A stretch of 6,725 bases of DNA from Acidobacteriota bacterium (lineage in GTDB: Bacteria; Acidobacteriota; Terriglobia; Acidoferrales; UBA7541), in NCBI GenBank assembly GCA_019239815.1, contig JAFAZL010000107.1, positions 1 to 6,725 of the forward strand, written 5' to 3'. Positions 1 to 6,500 of the stretch are shown here, piece after piece. Position 1 is the stretch's first letter, and every line of letters begins with the position of its first letter. The notes under the pieces are model-generated. The model was not told the DNA's origin, did no database searches, and worked only from the letters and a program-made list of their open reading frames with translations. A program made the translations under genes and the position numbers.

Positions 1-1197
1 ACTGATCCGAGTGATCTGCGCCGTGGATGGATCAAGGCGAAATAGATGGCCGGTCGTCTTTTGGAGCGCAGTGAAATAGATGCCGTTTGGTCCCCAATCG
101 ATGAGGCGGGGATCTTCGTCGAATTTCGCAATGAGATCGCGGACATCGGCGGGCGTTGTTGCCGGCCTGCCGAGAACTTTGTCCACATCGACGGTTGCAA
201 TGTGGCTGTTCGTGTAAAAGGGGTATGGCGATGCCAGCGCGGTGGAAAATACGAGCTGCTTCCCGTCCGGAGAAAAAATAGGGCCGCCATCGGGACCTTC
301 GAGCGCGACGACTTTGTGGACGGCGTTATCGTGAGCGAGGTCCGCAATATAGATGTCTTCGTCGATGCGGAATGAAAGAAAAGGATTCGCCGTCACCGAA
401 TACGCGATCAACGTCGAATCGGGCGACCAAGAGAACGAAGTTACGTTGAGCTTTTCGTCTTTGGTGATTTGGCGCGCCTTCACGGGAAGGAAGTTTGTCT
501 GCGCTGCGGCAACATCGACGGTCCAGATCTGGCTCTGTTTGTAGTCTTCCTCGAAGACTTCGTAGTCGCTGTATTTCTCTTTGCGATCCTTGTCGGGCTT
601 CGATTCGATCGCTGCCGCGGTGAACGCGATCTGCTTGCCGTCTTTCGACCAATCGAAATCTTGAGTGTCGGTTTCGTGACGCGTGAGCTGCCACGCTTCA
701 CCGCGTTCAGGGGAGACCAGCCAGATCTGGTGCGCCGCGGGTTTGCCGGACTTGTCGCCGGATTTCGCGTCTTTTTTGTCCTTATCTTTATCGGTGTCGG
801 TCTTCTCGCTTTCCTTTTTCTCGTCTTTCTTGGCGGACGAGTCGTCTTTTTTTTCTTTGTCCGGAGGCTCGATCGCGCTTTGTTCGCGCTCGGTGGTGAA
901 GGCAATCCATTTGCTGTCGGGCGACCAATGGAATCCCTCGACGGATTTTTTGCCCCGCGTGAGCTGAAAATTTGAGCCCGTCGAAACGTTCACGATCCAA
1001 AGCTGGCGAATGTACTGATTCCCTTCCCAGTCGGTCTCGCGCACGCGGTAAGCGACATAGCGCCCGTCGGGCGAAATTTGCTGGCCGTTGATGCTCTTCA
1101 GGCTCAGCTGTTCATCAATGGTCGGCGTGTGTTTGTTCTGCCCTAACGTTGTGGAGACGAGAGAAAGGAACAGCAAAAACAGCGCGAGCTTTTTCAC
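1..1197 (-). CDS. Exported S9-family (prolyl oligopeptidase-like) peptidase, N-terminal part, cut by the left edge
   Basis: Translating down from position 1197 gives 399 codons without a stop to base 1. Residues 1-20 form a signal peptide: Lys2-Lys3, a Leu/Phe-rich core, and a likely cut near TTLGQ, so the protein is exported. The rest is beta-propeller with repeated blade motifs: ISPDGRYVAY (41-50), WSPDSKWIAF (91-100), WSKDGKQIAF (183-192), WSPDSTLIAY (257-266), FSPDGKQLVF (308-317) and WGPNG (378-382). In S9 peptidases such a TolB/DPP-IV-like propeller precedes an alpha/beta-hydrolase domain with Ser-Asp-His and gates peptide entry. That domain would lie left of the window, so catalysis cannot be confirmed. 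Residues 111-153 are a highly charged insert. The GTG start is preferred because GAGG lies 5 nt upstream and the signal peptide begins immediately. A TolB-like propeller protein without peptidase activity is the main alternative. The gene lies 127 bp downstream of the ABC-F gene on the same strand. Confidence 0.88.
   Translation of the reverse strand, partial: MKKLALFLLFLSLVSTTLGQNKHTPTIDEQLSLKSINGQQISPDGRYVAYRVRETDWEGNQYIRQLWIVNVSTGSNFQLTRGKKSVEGFHWSPDSKWIAFTTEREQSAIEPPDKEKKDDSSAKKDEKKESEKTDTDKDKDKKDAKSGDKSGKPAAHQIWLVSPERGEAWQLTRHETDTQDFDWSKDGKQIAFTAAAIESKPDKDRKEKYSDYEVFEEDYKQSQIWTVDVAAAQTNFLPVKARQITKDEKLNVTSFSWSPDSTLIAYSVTANPFLSFRIDEDIYIADLAHDNAVHKVVALEGPDGGPIFSPDGKQLVFSTALASPYPFYTNSHIATVDVDKVLGRPATTPADVRDLIAKFDEDPRLIDWGPNGIYFTALQKTTGHLFRLDPSTAQITRIS
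739..867 (-). other. Charged low-complexity insert in the S9 peptidase propeller
   Basis: These bases encode residues 111-153, between the second and third recognisable blade motifs. Residues 111-150 contain 14 Lys and 14 Asp/Glu, so 28 of 40 residues are charged and the net charge is about zero. No hydrophobic residue that could form a blade strand is present. It is probably a disordered surface loop. The reading frame continues cleanly through it, with normal propeller sequence (QIWLVSPERGEAWQLT) resuming at about residue 157, so it is not a frameshift artefact. Confidence 0.75.
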
Positions 1198-1202
1198 AAG
1201 GA

Positions 1203-1206
1203 CCTC
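1203..1206 (-). promoter_or_regulatory. Shine-Dalgarno deciding the GTG start of the S9 peptidase
   Basis: On the minus strand GAGG is followed by the 5-nt spacer TCCTT and then GTG at 1197-1195. This supports a GTG start. The next in-frame codons encode a typical signal peptide, so a later start would remove the export signal. Confidence 0.6.
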
Positions 1207-1260
1207 GGTCGAGCTGGGATGCGCCGCTATGGTACACGAGACAGATTTCGAGCGACGAGG

Positions 1261-1276
1261 GTTTCGACGCCGAAAC
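1261..1276. repeat. Perfect 6-bp hairpin in the ybiT / S9 peptidase gap
   Basis: GTTTCG-ACGC-CGAAAC is a perfect inverted repeat with a 4-nt loop, about 50 nt past the ABC-F stop and about 65 nt before the peptidase start. No T-run follows it on the minus strand, so it is not a textbook intrinsic terminator. It could slow or partly end transcription between the two genes, be an operator, or be chance. Confidence 0.35.
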
Positions 1277-1324
1277 TACTGAGAATGTCAGGCTGAGTGT
1301 GAGAGAACGGCTGAACAGAGAGCG

Positions 1325-2977
1325 CTAGCGACCGCGGCTCGCGATTTGTGTCGAGGCTTTCTGCTCGGTGTACGCAGCGAATTCTTCGTAGGTGCCCTTG
1401 AAGTCTTCGATCTTGCCATCGTGGAAATGCCAGATGCGCGTGGCAACTTCGTCGATGACGTCGTGATCGTGGGTGACGAGGAGGACCGTGCCGTCGTAGC
1501 GCTGGAGCGCGATGTTGAGCGCGTTGATCGATTCGAGATCGAGGTGGTTGGTCGGCTCGTCGAGCACGAGGAAGTTCGGCTTCTGCAGCATCAATCGGCA
1601 GAAAATCAATCGCGCGGTTTCACCGCCGGATAACGCGCGGGTCGGTTTCATCGCGTCGTCGCCGCTGAAGAGCATCTGCCCCATCAGGCCGCGCAGCTCC
1701 TGCTGGTTCGCGCTGGCATCGAACTGCCAGAGCCAGTCGATCGACGTCGTGTTGTCTTTCGTGAACGAGTCGGTGTGGTCCTGCGCGAAGTAGCCGACGG
1801 CAACTTCGTGGCCCCAGATGACCTGGCCGCCATTGATCGGAAACTCTTTGTCGCTGTCGTCGATGAAGCCCGGCGCATTGCGAACCAGGGAACGCAGCAG
1901 CGTCGTTTTGCCGGCGCCGTTGCGACCCATCAAGGCGATTTTTTCGCCGCGGCCGATGCTCGCAGTGAAGCGGGGAATCACCTTCAAGTCATCGTAGGAT
2001 TTTTCGACACTCTTAATTTCGAGGGGATGCTTGCCCGAATTCCGCTTCATGTCGAACTTGATGTAGGGGCGCTGAATGTTGGAGCGTGCCAGCTCGGTGG
2101 TGGCAAGGCGCTCGACTTCTTTCTTACGGGACGTCGCCTGTGCGGAACGCGTACCAGCCGAGAAGCGGGCAATAAATTCCTGCAATTGCGCAATTTTCTT
2201 CTCGCGCTGTGCGTTTTCCGCTTCGATGCGCGCGCGGACTTGGGTCTTGGCGACGACCATGTCGTCGTAACCGCCGACGTACATGATGACGGCTTCATAG
2301 TCGATATCCGCGGTGTGCGTGCAGACAGAGTTGAGGAAGTGGCGGTCGTGCGAAATAACGATCAGCACGCCTTCGTAATCGTTGAGATACTTCTGGAGCC
2401 AGTGGACGGAATCGAGGTCAAGGTTGTTGGTCGGCTCGTCGAGGAGCAGCGCAGTCGGCGAACCGAAGAGCGCTTGTGCGAGAAGCACGCGAACTTTTTG
2501 TCCGCCTTGCAGCTCGCCCATTTTGCGCTCGTGAAGTTCGCTCTCGATGCCGAGGCCATCGAGCAGCGCGCCCGCGTCGGACTCGGCGGTGTAGCCGCCT
2601 TCTTCGCCGATGATGCCTTCAAGTTCGCCGAGGCGCATGCCGTCGGCGTCGGTCAGTTCCTCGTGTGGCTTTTCGTAGAGCGCGTCGCGTTCCTGCAGCG
2701 CCTTCCAGAGCGCGCCGTTACCTTGAATTACGGTATCGATGACGCGAAATTCGTCGAAGGCGAACTGATCCTGGCGCAGGATGCCGAGGCGCTTTGGGCG
2801 CGTGACCGAGCCTTTGGTCGGCTCAAGTTCGCCGGTCAGGATCTTCATTAGCGTGGACTTACCGGCGCCGTTGGGGCCGGTGATGGCGTAGCGCCGGCCG
2901 GCCATAAAGGTGGCGGTCGCGTCTTCAAACAAGACGCGCGGACCGAAGCGCATAGTGACGTTGTTCATGGACAGCAT
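1325..2977 (-). CDS. ybiT: ABC-F family ATPase, YbiT-like ribosome-associated translation factor
   Basis: This 550-residue soluble protein has two ABC ATPase domains and no membrane segment, as ABC-F proteins do. Domain 1: Walker A GPNGAGKST (34-42), signature LQGGQ (156-160), Walker B ALLLDEP (176-182, catalytic Glu181), switch His210. The charged helical linker typical of the family (P-site tRNA interaction motif) spans about 240-305. Domain 2: Walker A GRNGAGKTT (351-359), signature LSGGE (449-453), Walker B FLVLDEP (469-475, Glu474), switch His503. From memory it tracks E. coli YbiT closely from the first residue (MLxxxNVTMxFG), including GxLRQDQFAF, EPTNNLD and ISHDRHFLN, and is about 20 residues longer. 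ABC-F proteins bind the ribosomal E site and relieve stalled or awkward states; YbiT's exact task is less settled than that of EttA. Met1 is chosen because it aligns with the YbiT start. A resistance-type ABC-F is less likely given the YbiT match. Confidence 0.93.
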   Translation of the reverse strand: MLSMNNVTMRFGPRVLFEDATATFMAGRRYAITGPNGAGKSTLMKILTGELEPTKGSVTRPKRLGILRQDQFAFDEFRVIDTVIQGNGALWKALQERDALYEKPHEELTDADGMRLGELEGIIGEEGGYTAESDAGALLDGLGIESELHERKMGELQGGQKVRVLLAQALFGSPTALLLDEPTNNLDLDSVHWLQKYLNDYEGVLIVISHDRHFLNSVCTHTADIDYEAVIMYVGGYDDMVVAKTQVRARIEAENAQREKKIAQLQEFIARFSAGTRSAQATSRKKEVERLATTELARSNIQRPYIKFDMKRNSGKHPLEIKSVEKSYDDLKVIPRFTASIGRGEKIALMGRNGAGKTTLLRSLVRNAPGFIDDSDKEFPINGGQVIWGHEVAVGYFAQDHTDSFTKDNTTSIDWLWQFDASANQQELRGLMGQMLFSGDDAMKPTRALSGGETARLIFCRLMLQKPNFLVLDEPTNHLDLESINALNIALQRYDGTVLLVTHDHDVIDEVATRIWHFHDGKIEDFKGTYEEFAAYTEQKASTQIASRGR

Positions 2978-2979
2978 AA

Positions 2980-2985
2980 CCCTCC
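2980..2985 (-). promoter_or_regulatory. Shine-Dalgarno of the ABC-F gene
   Basis: GGAGGG on the minus strand ends 2 nt before ATG at 2977 (3 nt if GGAGG is counted) and 12 nt (from GGAGG) before a second in-frame ATG at codon 4 (2968). Neither spacing is ideal, so both starts are possible. Family alignment favours the first ATG. Confidence 0.6.
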
Positions 2986-3028
2986 AAGTATAGCAGCAAC
3001 GGAGCGGGATTCGCGATTCACCGCAGGG

Positions 3029-3065
3029 CTATCCGAGTGGATACAGCGACTATCGCTTTGGATAG
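3029..3065. repeat. Two tandem CTATC/GATAG dyads, 21 bp apart (candidate operator pair)
   Basis: The first dyad is CTATCC-gagt-GGATA (3029-3043); the second is CTATC-gctttg-GATAG (3050-3065). The same half-sites recur exactly 21 bp apart: CTATC at 3029 and 3050, GGATA at 3039 and 3060. This is about two helical turns, so two dimers would sit on the same DNA face. A third inverted repeat, AGCGA-CTA-TCGCT (3045-3057), overlaps both. The block starts 52 bp upstream of the ABC-F start codon. As DNA it resembles a cooperative operator. As minus-strand RNA it could form mutually exclusive hairpins. The regulator is unknown. Confidence 0.45.
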
Positions 3066-3147
3066 TAAAGGTGACGAGGCGCGGAGCAATGAACAGCACG
3101 TGAAAGATGGCGAGTCTCGGCGCGCAAAGCAACCCGGGTGGCCATCT

Positions 3148-3179
3148 CGTGCATTGTCAGCGAGTTTCAACTCGGCACG
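3148..3179. repeat. Nested inverted repeat in the intergenic region
   Basis: CGAGTT-tc-AACTCG (3161-3174) is a near-continuous dyad. It is flanked by a second pair, CGTGC (3148-3152) and GCACG (3175-3179), with an 8-nt bulge on the left side only. It could be an operator or the stem of a small RNA or leader. No T-run follows on either strand, so it does not look like a terminator. Confidence 0.3.
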
Positions 3180-3356
3180 TCGGAGGGCGTAACGCCTGCA
3201 AGCACCCTGGATGGATTGAGACCGACGGCCTCTTAAGTGCACACCATGTCCGCAACTAGTCTAAGCAGCCGTTTGAGTCGTTGCGGTTACGATTTGATTT
3301 ATCTAAAGCGAGGAAGCCTGAGTTTCGTGCGCCCGCGGCGTGCGGAAACGTTCTTT

Positions 3357-3386
3357 GTACGAGTTCGACCTGTAGGGTACGACTTC
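3357..3386. repeat. 20-bp-spaced direct repeat GTACGAsTTC upstream of the promoter
   Basis: GTACGAGTTC (3357-3366) recurs as GTACGACTTC (3377-3386) with 9 of 10 bases identical and starts 20 bp apart, close to two helical turns. A third GTAC follows at 3391 but its flank differs. The repeats lie 40-70 bp upstream of the TTGACA box, where activator sites often sit. This is a candidate regulator site only. Confidence 0.3.
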
Positions 3387-3426
3387 AGTAGTACTGCTAG
3401 AACGAGCGTGTGCGACGGCTTTTTTC

Positions 3427-3456
3427 TTGACATGGCCGGGATGGCGGAATGACAAT
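3427..3456 (+). promoter_or_regulatory. Candidate sigma70 promoter for the large exported-protein gene
   Basis: A perfect -35 box TTGACA (3427-3432) is followed after 18 bp by GACAAT (3451-3456), a 4/6 match to TATAAT that keeps the important A2, A5 and T6 positions. The start would fall near 3463 and leave a leader of about 135 nt before the ATG at 3600. A T6 tract directly precedes the -35 box. The 18-bp spacing and imperfect -10 keep this moderate. Confidence 0.45.
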
Positions 3457-3510
3457 TCGTGCCGCAATCGTTGCGCTGGTCGGCGCAGGCGCAGGTCCCC
3501 GTCCCCTCGA

Positions 3511-3575
3511 AACGCCAGAGTGCACACGATAAACGGTCTAGGTCGAGGCCCCGCAGAAAATTTTGAGCTGGCGTT
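3511..3575 (+). repeat. 8-bp long-range inverted repeat in the leader of the exported-protein gene
   Basis: AACGCCAG (3511-3518) is perfectly complementary to CTGGCGTT (3568-3575) and encloses 49 nt. The 3' arm ends 12 nt before the Shine-Dalgarno AAGGAGG at 3588. Earlier in the same leader CGCAA-TCG-TTGCG (3463-3475) is a perfect 5-bp hairpin. Together they suggest a folded 5' leader. I could not match it to a c-di-GMP, cobalamin or other riboswitch core by eye, so no class is assigned. Confidence 0.35.
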
Positions 3576-3587
3576 GGAAAGCCCCTT

Positions 3588-3594
3588 AAGGAGG
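3588..3594 (+). promoter_or_regulatory. Strong Shine-Dalgarno AAGGAGG of the large exported-protein gene
   Basis: AAGGAGG is followed by the 5-nt spacer CTGCA and ATG at 3600, near-ideal geometry that fixes the start. It is embedded in a short inverted repeat, AGCC (3580-3583) with GGCT (3593-3596), and includes half of the palindrome CCTTAAGG (3584-3591). A weak local hairpin could therefore partly mask it. Confidence 0.85.
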
Positions 3595-3599
3595 CTGCA

Positions 3600-6500
3600 A
3601 TGAGGGTTTGTAAAACATTTGTGCGCGCGCTCGTCTGTCTGGCTGCTGCGAGTGGCATGTTTGGCGGAGTCGCGAAAGCGCAAGTTACCGTCACTGTGTC
3701 GCCGACTGATCTCTCGTTTGGTGTGCCTACTGGAACCAGTCCTGCGGCAAGCGCTCCGCAAACCGTCACTGTCAACATCAAAGGACAAGGCGCCGTCACA
3801 TTCAGCGGAGCGAGCACGACTAACTCAGACTTCACCGTCAACGGGAATTCGTGCACGGGCACGCTTACGGCACCGACCACTTGCCAAGTCAGCGTCGTTT
3901 TCAAGGCATCGCTAGCACCCGCGACCACACTCGAAACCGCGACGCTTTCGATTGCCAGCAACGCAACCCCGGGTGTGCTCGCGGTGCCGATGAATGGCGC
4001 CTTTGGAGCAGTTGCTCTGTTCACAAATTCCGTGGACGTTGCCACTTCTAGTCCTAGCGCCTCGTTCGATAATCTGGTCAATTTCGGCACGCAGTCATTG
4101 AACTTGAGCTGCCCGGCTGGCGCGACGGCGACGATTTCCTCGAGTCCCGATGGTGCGGGCAACGTCGTTGTCGATAACTACCTCATCCTGAATTCGGGTC
4201 CAACGCCAACGAGCCAAATGCCGTTCGGAAATGGAGCACCGGCCGGCAACGTCTGCACCGGCGGAGTTAGCGACTCGAATCAGCAAGATTGCTTCACTCA
4301 AGCGTATCGCGACGCGGCGGGCAACTTTGGAGCCAATGGCCAGGACCCCGATAGTTTTGCAAGCACATGGGGAGTTGCGCCTATTGATGTAAGCAGCGCT
4401 TTTAATGGAAATGTCACTGCGACGTTCAACCTTCTCGACGCAGGTGTTGTGCTGACTAGCAGCAGGCTCTTCCTCGTATCGAAGTGCAGCTTGGCAGGTG
4501 TCGTGCCGGGTGGATCGATCACAGGAAACCCGATCAACAACAATAACCCGTCGTCGCAGACACAGACGTTCACTTTCGACAACGGCGGCGGTCAAAACAT
4601 CGGGTTTACGACGAGCACTTCAACAGCGCAGCAGAAAGGCACGGTAAACATCCCGAGCGGGACCGTGCCCATCATTACCGATATCGGCATCCCACAAAAT
4701 CTCTTCTCACAACTCGTAGCGGGAACCTCCGCGGCGCCAGCAGTTTGCTTGCGTCTGACCGGTGAGACTGACGCTTCCGGCGCTGCGATGTGCAAAGGCT
4801 ATTTGATGCAGTGCCAAGACCCGAACAACCAAACAATCTCTGGTGACAACTGCGTGCCGACGCCAAGCACAGCGCGAAACTTGCTCGACATCGCTCGATT
4901 CGAGTCACCCGATGCACCAGCCAACGGAACGAATTTCCTCGGCACGGCGTGCGACATTCCTATCGGCTCGAACTGCGCCTCAACAAACCTTGCCGGTCCT
5001 ACGCCGGTGCTAATCGGCCCTGGCATGCTGCTCGGGAGCGACAATTGGCTTTGCACTCCGGGAGCTAATCTCACGACTTGCGCCAACCAAGAATTGGATA
5101 CCCATACGACAAACACCGGCGCGAACTACGCCGCTGCGAATTGCGTTTTGACGGGCAGCCTCACGGGCGATCTCTGCCCGCTTGATACGCTGACAGAGTT
5201 CCTTGGAGCGGCCGATCCAACTCACGGCAGCACAACGAGCGGCAAGAACTCGATCTTCGTGCCTGTCGTGAATATGCCGCTGCCGAATACCGCCATCACG
5301 ACGACGCCGACGATCAACGGCAACGGATGGGTGAACAACACGGCAGTCACGGTGAATTTCACTTCGAATCCAGCGAACTACACCGCTGCGACGCCATCGC
5401 CGAACGGCTTCATCCAGGCGCCGACGTATAGCTTGACGTACGGAGTTACGCCGGCATCGAGCCCGATCCCTGACACGACCTACCCGGTAACGGGCGACGC
5501 GACGAACTGGAACCCAACCGCGAACGCAAATTTCGGCAAGCCATTCTGCACGTCGCGCACTACGCCCTCGTTCGCTTCGATGGCAGCCTTGGTGGAGACG
5601 CCGGGCGTGTACAACCTGCACTACTTCACGACGGATTGCGCATTGACGGAAGAGTTGCTCTTCAATCCGCAGGGAACGCAGCTCACTGATCCGACCGCGA
5701 ATTGGGCGTCGTTCCGCACACTGGCATTCGGCGTCGATAACAGCGCGCCTGTGCTGGCAGCCTGCACTCTCAACCCGAGCATGCCGAATGGCAGCCACGG
5801 CTGGTTCACAACCAGCGTTACAGCAAGCTGCAACGCCACTGACGATCTTTCGGGGTTTGCTCCCGGAACGGCGGTGTTGAATACGAACGGAGCCGTCTTA
5901 CAGGGCCCGCTCGCGGCGACTCTCACCCCGAGTTCCACCGGCTCTGGAGCGGCCGCGCAGATTCCGGCCCAGTCAATCCAGGACCTTGCCGGCAACACGT
6001 CGAACACGGTGGGACCCTATCCGACGCCGATCGACAATACGGCGCCGACGTTCTCGGCGGCGTTCTCGGTGTCGGGGACGAGCTTCACGGTGGGACAGAA
6101 TGTGAAGGCTACATTCACTTGCGCTGACACCGGTTCCGGCGTCGCGATTTGCGGCACGCAGACCGTCTCGGCTTGCGCAGGAACACCTGGAATGGGCTTG
6201 GGGTCGTTCAACACGCCTGTGGCCATCGATACTTCGGTCGCCGCGGTTGGCTCGCACACAGTCAACGCTGTCGATTGCGCGGGCAATCCCTCGGCAACAT
6301 CGGTAACGTACACCGTTGCATTCGGATCGGCGGAGTTGGCGATCGCCAATCTACCGACCCCGTTGTCGTCCGTGAAGAGCGGCAACAACCTGACCTACAA
6401 AATCTTCGTGCTAAACTTCGGCCCGAACACGGCGAACAACGTCGTCGTGACGAATCCTCTGCCAGCGAACACGACATTTGTAAGTGCGATGTCGGGCATC

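Larger units (their letters stand above)
2978..3599. other. 622-bp noncoding region between divergent genes
   Basis: This region separates the leftward ABC-F gene from the rightward exported-protein gene, so it must hold the start signals of both. I find no credible gene, tRNA or known riboswitch core. Short reading frames through it are Arg-rich and lack convincing ribosome sites. It does contain several dyads and repeats, listed separately: tandem dyads at 3029-3065, a nested inverted repeat at 3148-3179, a small dyad GGCGT-A-ACGCC at 3186-3196, a 20-bp-spaced direct repeat at 3357-3386, a promoter at 3427-3456 and a long-range stem at 3511/3568. Between about 3197 and 3356 I see nothing recognisable. 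Confidence 0.8.

Noticed and set aside
469..975. Hydrophobic 168-codon plus-strand frame that looks like membrane segments
   Set aside because: The Phe/Leu/Val runs are the complement of the Lys/Asp/Glu-rich insert of the S9 peptidase on the other strand, so the apparent membrane protein is an artefact.
1775..2851. 358-codon plus-strand open frame
   Set aside because: It is fully antisense to the ABC-F gene, whose Walker and signature motifs are unambiguous. The plus-strand product has no family features.
2987..2992. TATACT as a -10 box for ybiT on the minus strand
   Set aside because: Transcription would start near 2980, inside or after the Shine-Dalgarno GGAGGG, leaving almost no leader. 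The matching -35 region (CGCGAA) is also poor.
3018..3242. 74-codon minus-strand frame upstream of ybiT with a GTG start
   Set aside because: It has Arg-rich composition, no clear ribosome site, and overlaps the dyad repeats. Nothing supports it as coding.
3405..3425. Hairpin plus T6 as an intrinsic terminator on the plus strand
   Set aside because: The stem (AGCGT with ACgGCT) is only 5 bp with a bulge, and no plus-strand gene ends upstream. The T-run more likely just flanks the -35 box.
3511..3600. c-di-GMP (GEMM) riboswitch in the leader
   Set aside because: The conserved core elements I would expect (the A-rich tetraloop-receptor pattern and the GGACGCAAAG-type strand) are not present, so no riboswitch class is claimed.
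3299..4162. 287-codon minus-strand open frame spanning the intergenic region and the start of the exported protein
   Set aside because: It is antisense to the signal peptide and Hydin-like module. Its Val/Ala/Thr-rich composition mirrors the complementary codons, and no domain is visible.
5010..5798. 262-codon minus-strand open frame
   Set aside because: It is extremely Arg-rich, has no recognisable motif, and lies entirely antisense to the well-supported exported-protein gene. It is an antisense shadow of GC-rich codons.
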